DNA of 33,123 nucleotides from NCBI GenBank assembly GCA_023265875.1, contig JAHFSF010000006.1, positions 1 to 33,123 on the forward strand. Reading direction: 5' to 3'. The notes under the pieces are model-generated. The model saw only the letters and a list, made by a program, of their open reading frames with translations. It ran no database searches and had not been told where the DNA came from. Both the position numbers and the translations under genes were made by a program. The DNA is from Gammaproteobacteria bacterium (lineage in GTDB: Bacteria > Pseudomonadota > Gammaproteobacteria > Steroidobacterales > Steroidobacteraceae). Below are positions 16,053 through 22,505 of this stretch, in pieces. Numbering within the stretch: the first letter of the stretch is position 1; every line of letters starts with the position of its first letter.

Positions 16053-17674
16053 TCACTCCCGCTGCTTTCTGCGGCTCCAGACGGCGGTTGCACCGGGAGA
16101 AAGACGTGGAATGTCGACCCCTCTCCCACCTTGCTCTCCACCTTGATCATCCCCCCGTGGGCGCTGACGATCCCGTGGCTGACGGACAGCCCGAGTCCCG
16201 TTCCCTTGCCCAGCCCCTTCGACGTGAAGAACGGGTCGAATATCCGCTGCAGGTTCTGCTCTGGAATTCCGCATCCGGTATCGATGATCGAGAACTCGAC
16301 CATGGGCACTGGCGTGGCGCCCGGTCCGGAACTCATCGCGTCCGGAACGCGTCGGCTCCGGATCGTGATGCTGCCCTTCTCCTCGATGGCGTGCTGGGCA
16401 TTGACGAGCATGTTCATGATCACCTGCTTAATGAGATCCGAGTCGACCCAGACCGGCGGCAGATCGCGGTCGAGGTCCATGGTGATCTCGATGTCGCGCA
16501 GGGTTGCGGGCCGTTCGATGATGCGCACGGTGTCGTCGATGATCTGGTTCAGATCGGAGAATTTCTTCTCCGGCGCCTTTTCGCGGGCGAAATCGAGCAG
16601 CCTCCTGATGATGGCGGCGCATCTCTTGGTCTCCCGGATCACGAGGTCCAGGTCTTCCGCTTCCGGGCTTCCGGCCGGCATCTTCTCGCGGATCAGGTGC
16701 GAGAATGTGAGAATCCCGGTCAATGGATTGTTCAGTTCATGGGCGATTCCGGCGGCGAGCAGCCCGACCGAGGCCAGTTTCTCACCGCGCGCGGCCTCGG
16801 CCTCGGCAATGCGGAGTTCCCGGGTTCTTGTCTCCACTTTCTGCTCCAGCGTGCGGCCCCACTCCTGCAGTTCGTGCTGTGAGTTCCTGAGCGCTGCTGT
16901 CATGGCGTTGAAAGAGGCCGCGAGTTCGCCGAACTCGTCCTCGCCCCGCACGGGAATCGACTGTTCCAGGTTCCCGGAGGAAAGCCGCCTGGCCCCGGCC
17001 CCCAGGTCACGCAGCGGCACATAGATCAGGCGCCGTACGAACAGATTGACCGAGACCAGGGCGATGACGACAAATCCCAGCGAAAAAACCGCCACGGTTA
17101 CGACATTGTCCCGCATGGTCCGGTCGATCTCATCGAGGGAATAAACGATGTCCAGGACGCCGAGGACCGACTGGTCCTTGCTGTGCTGATGACAGGCCGC
17201 GGTACTGCACGACGGTTCATTGCGAATCACTTCCATGCTGCCAAGCAGCCGCTTCCCGTCCGCGGTCGAGAAGATCCTCGCCTTCTCGCTCCCGGAGACC
17301 TGTTCCAGTGGTTTCGAAGTCTGGTGGCAGCGGATGCAGCCTTCGGCTTTCTGGTCCACCGTCAGCCCGATTTCGGGCGCGAAGGTGGAGTCGATGATCT
17401 TCCCCTCCTTGCTGAAGATCCTGATCCTGTCGATGCCCGGATTGCTCCCCACGTCCTGGATGATCCGGTGCACGTAATCGGGCTGATTCTGGAGCATCGC
17501 GAAACGGGTGCTCCTGGTGACCATCTCGGAGAGTTGGGTGACGCGACTCTTTGCCTCGCGCAGCAGTGCATCCTGCTGGTGCCGGACCACGAGCAAGGTG
17601 AAGAGGAGCAGCGCAACCGTCAGGGCGATTGCCACGTAGAGACTGACTTTGAACTTGAGGGTCTTCGGCCCCAC
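16049..17674 (-). CDS. Membrane sensor histidine kinase with periplasmic haem-c motifs
   Basis: From the GTG at 17674 this is a 541-aa kinase. It has TM1 (about 12-30), a periplasmic domain, TM2 (about 191-213), HAMP (214-266), a coiled linker, HisKA with phospho-acceptor His312 (AGIAHELNNPLTG), and a HATPase domain with DTGCGIP, FDPFFTSK and GTGLGLSVSHGI. The periplasmic domain carries CIRCH (113-117), a standard c-haem site, and CSTAACH (156-162), a CX4CH variant. It may therefore sense redox state or a gaseous or oxidised ligand through haem. An ATG at 17749 is in frame, but it lies upstream of the predicted transcription start (about 17741), and the GTG has GAGGGAG 3 nt upstream and is followed directly by TM1, so 17674 is preferred. 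It overlaps the response regulator gene by 4 nt. Confidence 0.92.
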   Translation of the reverse strand: MGPKTLKFKVSLYVAIALTVALLLFTLLVVRHQQDALLREAKSRVTQLSEMVTRSTRFAMLQNQPDYVHRIIQDVGSNPGIDRIRIFSKEGKIIDSTFAPEIGLTVDQKAEGCIRCHQTSKPLEQVSGSEKARIFSTADGKRLLGSMEVIRNEPSCSTAACHQHSKDQSVLGVLDIVYSLDEIDRTMRDNVVTVAVFSLGFVVIALVSVNLFVRRLIYVPLRDLGAGARRLSSGNLEQSIPVRGEDEFGELAASFNAMTAALRNSQHELQEWGRTLEQKVETRTRELRIAEAEAARGEKLASVGLLAAGIAHELNNPLTGILTFSHLIREKMPAGSPEAEDLDLVIRETKRCAAIIRRLLDFAREKAPEKKFSDLNQIIDDTVRIIERPATLRDIEITMDLDRDLPPVWVDSDLIKQVIMNMLVNAQHAIEEKGSITIRSRRVPDAMSSGPGATPVPMVEFSIIDTGCGIPEQNLQRIFDPFFTSKGLGKGTGLGLSVSHGIVSAHGGMIKVESKVGEGSTFHVFLPVQPPSGAAESSGSE

Positions 17675-17747
17675 GGGCTCCCTCGAGGTTTCGGATCGGA
17701 GGGCAATCCAGATTCGCGCCGCATCGGCCCAAACGATCTTTCCTGGC

Positions 17748-17789
17748 AATCTACCGGCTTTGCTGCGACTGCGACTTGATCTAACTCAA
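17748..17789 (-). promoter_or_regulatory. FNR/Anr-type box and -10 element of the sensor kinase operon
   Basis: On the minus strand the box reads TTGAG-TTAG-ATCAA (17789-17776), 9 of 10 matches to TTGAT-N4-ATCAA. TAGATT (17753-17748) is a 4/6 -10 element starting 29.5 bp from the box centre. The predicted start is near 17741, with the box at -41.5, exactly as at 12698. Because the box is palindromic it could also act on the plus-strand gene at 17962, but no good -10 is seen in that direction. Confidence 0.7.
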
Positions 17790-17961
17790 GACGATCCCGG
17801 ACCTGTTGCCGGCAAATTCATGAAGCCACAGGGAATTCCTTTTTGGGCGCCGGACCGGCCGGACCCTGGCAGGCACCCGGGACGGGCCGGATCCGGCATT
17901 CCGGCCGCAGCCGGATGGGCGTGGCGATGACAAGGCTTCACATCGATGCCACCATGCAGTC

Positions 17962-18969
17962 ATGCGATGGCAAGCCACCTGTGCCGCACGGCCTTTCCTG
18001 CGCCGATTGTTCGCGGTGGCCTGTTTGATGCCAGCGCTGCAGGCGGCGCCGGCGGCCGCAGAGGCGCCGAAACTCAGCTTGCCCGCCGGGCTCAGCACCT
18101 TCGCCGACGGTCGCCGGCCCATCGAGGCGCTCTACGCGTCCTACCTCAGCCTGATCGAACAGGGCTGGACGCTGGAGATCGTCGCCAGCTCCCAGCCGCC
18201 TGGAACGGAGGCCGCGCTGCCAATCGTCGCGCTGCTCTCTCCTGGCAGTGGGACCGCAGTGTGGATTCTGGCGGGTATCCACGGCGAGGAACCGGCGGGT
18301 CCGAATGCGATCGCCACGACGATCAAAGACATCGCGCGGCTCGGCCGGAAGCGGCCGGTGATCCTGATGCCGCTGCTGAATCCGCAGGGCTATGCGCGCA
18401 ACTGGCGCTACCTGAATGTCGCCACGTTTTCGGACAGCATCGACGGGCAAAGCGTCGGCGACTCGTCACACCTGCTGCCCGCCCCGGAGAAGCCCGACAG
18501 TCCCAGGGCGCCATCCGCGTCCAGCCCGGAGGCGGATGCCATCACCCGCTTCGTGCTGCGGCACAGTGCCGACTATCCACCGCTGGCCAGTATCGACCTG
18601 CATGAAGACAATTTCATCGATGCGGGCTATGTCTACTCACAAGGCAGCCTCGGTGCCGATGATCCGCTTGCCGTCGAGGCGGTGAGCGTGCTGCGGGACA
18701 ACGGCATCACGATCAAGATGAGTGGCGAAACGCGATTCGGCGAGAAGATTGCCGGCGGCATCATCGGTCCCGTCATCGACAGCTCGATCGACGAGCTGAT
18801 CAGCAGCCCGACGATCGTCTGTGGCGGTCGCGCCCTGCCCGGCCCGGCCGCGCGTACCGTAATGGTCTTCGAGACGCCGGCGGCAAACGCATCGCTGGAA
18901 CGGCGAATCGCCGCCCACGCGGCGTTGATTCGCCTGCTCGTGGATCGCCTCGGCGCGATCGGGCCGTGA
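17962..18969 (+). CDS. Secreted M14-like zinc metallopeptidase / carboxypeptidase
   Basis: A 335-aa protein with an N-terminal export signal (LRRLFAVACLMPALQAAPAAA). WILAGIHGEEPAGPNA supplies the HXXE zinc motif of M14 carboxypeptidases and of the succinylglutamate desuccinylase/aspartoacylase group. LMPLLNPQGYARNWR is the usual substrate-binding Asn-Pro-x-Gly...Arg segment, SIDLHED gives the third zinc His, and MVFETP near residue 307 supplies the likely catalytic Glu. It would hydrolyse a peptide or N-acyl amino acid bond in the periplasm. No strong ribosome binding site precedes ATG 17962, so the start is uncertain. The TPR-sulfotransferase gene follows after 19 bp on the same strand and may be co-transcribed. 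The substrate is unknown. Confidence 0.8.
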   Translation: MRWQATCAARPFLRRLFAVACLMPALQAAPAAAEAPKLSLPAGLSTFADGRRPIEALYASYLSLIEQGWTLEIVASSQPPGTEAALPIVALLSPGSGTAVWILAGIHGEEPAGPNAIATTIKDIARLGRKRPVILMPLLNPQGYARNWRYLNVATFSDSIDGQSVGDSSHLLPAPEKPDSPRAPSASSPEADAITRFVLRHSADYPPLASIDLHEDNFIDAGYVYSQGSLGADDPLAVEAVSVLRDNGITIKMSGETRFGEKIAGGIIGPVIDSSIDELISSPTIVCGGRALPGPAARTVMVFETPAANASLERRIAAHAALIRLLVDRLGAIGP

Positions 18970-18988
18970 CTGCCACGCAGTCGAGCTG

Positions 18989-21016
18989 ATGTCCATGCGT
19001 CCGTTACTTGCACCCAAGACCGTATTCAACGAAGCGATCGCGCTGATCGACAGTGGCGATCTCGCCGCGGCCGAAGCCCGGTGTCGCAGGGCCCTCGACG
19101 ACTACCCGCGCGACGTCAACATGCTCGGGCTGCTGGGAGCGCTGTTGATCAAACGCGAGCGGCCGGCCGAGGCCGAAACGCTGCTGGTCCAGGTGACCGC
19201 TGCAGCGCCGACATTTGCGAAGCCTCACGAGGACCTGGGTCTGCTGCTCGTGCAGCAGCAACGCCCGCACGAAGCGCTGCCCTACCTGCAACGTGCCACC
19301 CACCTCGACCCGAAGCTGGAAAACGCCTGGTTCACGCTCGGCAAGGCGCTGGCGATACTCGGCCGCGGCGCCGAGGCAGATGAGGCCTTCGAACGGTGCT
19401 TCGCGCTGTCACCGGAACGCCGCCTGATGGCGCTCGCGGCAGAGCATCAGAAAGAGGGCCGCTTCGAGGAAGCGGAGCACCTCTATCGCCGGATACTTCG
19501 CCACGATCCGCGCAATGTCGATGCGATGCGCCTGCTGGCCCTGATCGCGCTGAGGGCCGGTCGTGCCGACGAGGCAGAGGAGCTGCTCGTCAAGGCGATA
19601 GCGCTGGCGCCCGATTACCTGAACGCCATCCTCGACCTCGGCCGGCTGCGCAAGGACCAGGATCGCTATGGCGAAGCGCTCGAGTGCTTTGACCGGGCAA
19701 CCGCCCTCGACCCCGTCAACCCGCAAGCCCATTTCCTGCGCGGTGCCACGCTGGCGCCGGCGGCATTCACGTACGAGGCCATCGAAGCGTACCAGCACTG
19801 CCTGAAGCTGAAGCCCGACCATGTCGGCGCCCTGCTCGGCCTCGGCCATGTCCAGAAAGCCGTCGGCCGCTATCAGGAGGCCGTCGCCTCCTACACGGCG
19901 TGCATCAGGCAGCGGCCCGACCTCGGGGAAACTTATTGGAGCCTGGCAAACCTGAAGACCTACCGCTTCGATGACGCGACCGTCGCCGAGATGGAACGCC
20001 GCGTCGGCGGCAGCGGGCTCACCGTGCAATCCGAGGTGAACTTCCTGTTCGCGCTCGCCAAGGCGCATGAGGATTCCAGCGACTTCAGTCGCGCCTGGCA
20101 TTACTACCGGACCGGCAACGCGAAACAACGGGCCGAGGTTGCCTACGACCCGGTGCAGACCGAGTCGATGAATGACCGCCTGGTCAGAGCGTTTTCGCCG
20201 GATTTCCTGCGCTCCCGCGACGGTGTCGGCCTCGCTGATCCGGCGCCGATATTTATCATGGGCCTGCCGCGCTCCGGCTCGACGCTGCTCGAGCAGATAC
20301 TCGCCAGTCACAGCCAGGTCGAAGGCACCAGCGAATTGCCCTACCTTGGCAGGGTTGCAATTTCGCTGAACCGCAATCGGGCCGACGGCATCAATTATCC
20401 GGAGGCCGTGCGTGAACTGCGGCCGCAGAATTTCAGGGCCCTGGGTGAGGACTATCTTGCCTACGCGCGAATGCACCGCCGCTCGGGGGCGCCGCGGTTC
20501 ATCGACAAGATGCCAAACAACTTCCCCAATATCGGCCTGCTGTCGCTGATACTGCCGAACGCCAGGATCATCGACGCCCGGCGCCATCCGCTGGATGCCT
20601 GCCTGTCCTGCTATCGCCAGCTGTTCGCGAAGGGCCAGGCGTTTACGTATGACCTGACGGAAATCGGCGAATACTACCTGCAATACCAGCGGATGATGGA
20701 TCACTGGGCCGCGGCCCTGCCCGGCAGGGTGTTGACGGTGCAGTACGAGGACGTCGTCGCCGGCTTCGAGCAACAGGTGCGACGCCTGCTGGACTTTTGC
20801 GGCTTGCCGTGGGAGGACGCGTGCCTGCGTTTTTACGAGAGCGACCGGCCGGTCCGCACGCCGAGCTCGGAACAGGTGCGCCAGCCGATCTACGACCACT
20901 CAGTCGGACACTGGCGGAACTACGCCCGGTATCTCGACGAACTCGTCACCGTCATTGCGCCGATCCGCGAACGCTATCGGCATTGCGAACCCCTGGCGGA
21001 ACATAGTCGAAAATGA
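18989..21016 (+). CDS. TPR-repeat sulfotransferase family protein
   Basis: A 675-aa protein. Residues about 1-340 are tandem tetratricopeptide repeats (for example AWFTLGKALAILGRGAEADE and YLNAILDLGRLRKDQDRYGE). Residues about 415-660 are a PAPS-dependent sulfotransferase domain with the 5'-phosphosulfate loop PIFIMGLPRSGSTLLEQI, the segment RFIDKMPNNFPNIGLL and the 3'-phosphate-binding region RRHPLDACLSCYRQLFA. Length and order fit the bacterial TPR-sulfotransferase group related to tyrosylprotein sulfotransferases. The acceptor is unknown; the TPR part suggests a protein or peptide. ATG 18989 lacks a strong ribosome binding site. The 3' end overlaps the convergent hydroxylase gene by 65 bp, an unusual overlap of two well-supported genes. 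Confidence 0.9.
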   Translation: MSMRPLLAPKTVFNEAIALIDSGDLAAAEARCRRALDDYPRDVNMLGLLGALLIKRERPAEAETLLVQVTAAAPTFAKPHEDLGLLLVQQQRPHEALPYLQRATHLDPKLENAWFTLGKALAILGRGAEADEAFERCFALSPERRLMALAAEHQKEGRFEEAEHLYRRILRHDPRNVDAMRLLALIALRAGRADEAEELLVKAIALAPDYLNAILDLGRLRKDQDRYGEALECFDRATALDPVNPQAHFLRGATLAPAAFTYEAIEAYQHCLKLKPDHVGALLGLGHVQKAVGRYQEAVASYTACIRQRPDLGETYWSLANLKTYRFDDATVAEMERRVGGSGLTVQSEVNFLFALAKAHEDSSDFSRAWHYYRTGNAKQRAEVAYDPVQTESMNDRLVRAFSPDFLRSRDGVGLADPAPIFIMGLPRSGSTLLEQILASHSQVEGTSELPYLGRVAISLNRNRADGINYPEAVRELRPQNFRALGEDYLAYARMHRRSGAPRFIDKMPNNFPNIGLLSLILPNARIIDARRHPLDACLSCYRQLFAKGQAFTYDLTEIGEYYLQYQRMMDHWAAALPGRVLTVQYEDVVAGFEQQVRRLLDFCGLPWEDACLRFYESDRPVRTPSSEQVRQPIYDHSVGHWRNYARYLDELVTVIAPIRERYRHCEPLAEHSRK

Positions 21017-21533
21017 AGTTGATCCGGTCCGCGTCGCCCTTGTTCATGACACTGTGGACTTTCTGGTTGTTGATTTCGTAGGCCTGGCCGACCTCCAGCT
21101 GGAACGGCCGGCCGTCGATCATGAAGCGGACCCGGGGATTCGTGACGATCGGCACGTGGATGCGATGGCCGACGCCGAATGACGGATGCGAATCGCGGTG
21201 CGGCAATATCCGCCCGCCCGCCAGCAGCTTCGCCGCCATTGCGCGGATGATCGTGCCGCCGGGCGGGTACCACTTGCCGACGATCTGGTGCATCAGCGGC
21301 ACAGCGACGCCGGACAGCCGGTCCCAGCCGGGTTGCTTGGTGACCGCGATCGCGGGCCAGTCCTCGACCTCGGCGAACAGCAGCACGATCGAGCGCGTCT
21401 GTTCGTGGACCTCATAGTCCATTTGCCGCTGCACGTTTTCGTTCCAGGCGATCTCGTTTTGGGCCAGGATCGCCGCCGCCAGCGGTTCCATGTCCACTTT
21501 TCCAAAGCAGCGGAGCGGAACGCCGATGTCCAT
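20952..21533 (-). CDS. Aspartyl/asparaginyl beta-hydroxylase-like 2-oxoglutarate/Fe(II) oxygenase
   Basis: A 193-aa protein with the features of the Asp/Asn beta-hydroxylase family (PF05118-like): His112-Arg-Asp114 (ILPHRDSHPSF) and His160 (NNQKVHSVMN) as the iron facial triad, VGHRIHVPIVTNP ahead of the jelly-roll core, and Arg170 (DADRINFIFDYV) as likely 2-oxoglutarate ligand. In bacteria such proteins hydroxylate protein or small-molecule Asp, Asn or related residues. No signal peptide is present. It lies 20 bp after the beta-propeller-like gene on the same strand, and its 3' end overlaps the opposing TPR-sulfotransferase gene. The substrate is unknown. The neighbouring sulfotransferase raises the possibility of two modifications of one product, which is inference. 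Confidence 0.85.
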   Translation of the reverse strand: MDIGVPLRCFGKVDMEPLAAAILAQNEIAWNENVQRQMDYEVHEQTRSIVLLFAEVEDWPAIAVTKQPGWDRLSGVAVPLMHQIVGKWYPPGGTIIRAMAAKLLAGGRILPHRDSHPSFGVGHRIHVPIVTNPRVRFMIDGRPFQLEVGQAYEINNQKVHSVMNKGDADRINFIFDYVPPGVRNADSVRGSAQ

Positions 21534-21553
21534 GGCAGCAGCCTAGCAAAGCC

Positions 21554-22471
21554 TCAGGCAATCGGGGTGGCGGCGAAGTCCCAGCCAAACGGCCAGACCT
21601 CCAGGCCATGAATGGCGTTGCGGACGTCATGGGTCAGCGTCGCCAGCCTGGCGCGGCCGCCGGCAGCGAGGGCATGCAGCGTAATCGTCGACGGCGAGGA
21701 CCCGGCCGCGATGGTCGCATCATCGATTACGCACAGGCCACGCGCGAAACCCTGCCGGGCGACACGGGTATCGTCGGCGTTGACATGCGTGAGGCTTTCA
21801 TCCGGGAAGCGCGGAACCGGGAACGCGCGTTCGCCGCCGCGCGAAGCAAATCTCACGACGTCCGCCTCGGTGTCATTGAACAGCACGCCATCGAGGAACG
21901 GCCGCGCATTGTGGGCGCCGACCGGGATGCCGACCCATCGTTTCAGTTCCCGGCCGTTGAACAGCAGGATGCCGGCCGTCCTCAGGCCGCTGATGTGCAT
22001 GCCGCCCTGTTCGCAGTGGACGTTGTTGAGATGCAGTGCGTTCAATGGCGCCGGACCATCGTCGAATTCCGGATCGAACGGTTGCCCGACAAATCCATCG
22101 CCTTCGGCTGCGATCTTCAGGCCCCAGGAAAAAGACAGTGTATTGAGGTCGAAGCCAAGTACCGAATCAAATCCGGTCGAGGTCAGGAACAGCGTGCGCT
22201 CGTGGCGGCAGATTTCGTGGCAGTGTTTCAGGTAGCGATTGCGCCATGAACCAAGCAACTGGAAATCCGGCGAATATGCGAATAACTCGTCGCTGGCCGC
22301 GATGTACACGGTCTCGCCGTCATACGCGATGCCGCGCAGGCCGCGGTCCCAGCCGCGACCCTGCCAGTCGATCTCCATGGTGTTCCAGTCGAGCACGCGC
22401 GTCGCCCGGTCGTGGTCGAAATCGACCAGATAGACGCCGCCATGGCTTTCGCCCTGGCGGCTGCCGCGCAC
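21554..22471 (-). CDS. Beta-propeller-like protein of unknown function
   Basis: A 305-aa protein from a GTG at 22471. Repeats such as GIAYDGETVYIAASDELFAY, ILLFNGRELKRWVG and GLCVIDDATIAAGSSPSTIT look like NHL or quinoprotein-type propeller blades, and LNNVHCEQGGMHISGL has conserved-looking His and Cys. No signal peptide is visible. In the same frame nine further codons (LTILIATSV then GTG) reach back to a CTG at 22498, 5 bp after the TonB-receptor stop. Because ILIATSVVRGS looks like a first beta-strand, the true start may be that CTG. TIGR03032/DUF4915-type propellers are a possible relative, but I cannot confirm it. It sits between the receptor and the hydroxylase in one apparent operon. 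Confidence 0.6.
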   Translation of the reverse strand: MRGSRQGESHGGVYLVDFDHDRATRVLDWNTMEIDWQGRGWDRGLRGIAYDGETVYIAASDELFAYSPDFQLLGSWRNRYLKHCHEICRHERTLFLTSTGFDSVLGFDLNTLSFSWGLKIAAEGDGFVGQPFDPEFDDGPAPLNALHLNNVHCEQGGMHISGLRTAGILLFNGRELKRWVGIPVGAHNARPFLDGVLFNDTEADVVRFASRGGERAFPVPRFPDESLTHVNADDTRVARQGFARGLCVIDDATIAAGSSPSTITLHALAAGGRARLATLTHDVRNAIHGLEVWPFGWDFAATPIA

Positions 22472-22505
22472 GACCGAGGTTGCGATGAGGATCGTCAGGG
22501 CTGGA

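Noticed and set aside
14901-17024. 707-codon plus-strand open frame across the regulator and kinase genes
   Set aside because: It runs across two certain minus-strand genes and their overlap, and has no domain or start signal.
17922-17937. TGGCGAT-GACA-AGGCT as a sigma-54 promoter ahead of the M14 gene
   Set aside because: The GG-N10-GC spacing is right, but the -12 lacks TT and the -24 matches only TGGC.
19409-20899. 496-codon minus-strand open frame within the TPR-sulfotransferase gene
   Set aside because: Antisense of a gene with clear TPR and sulfotransferase motifs; no motif of its own.
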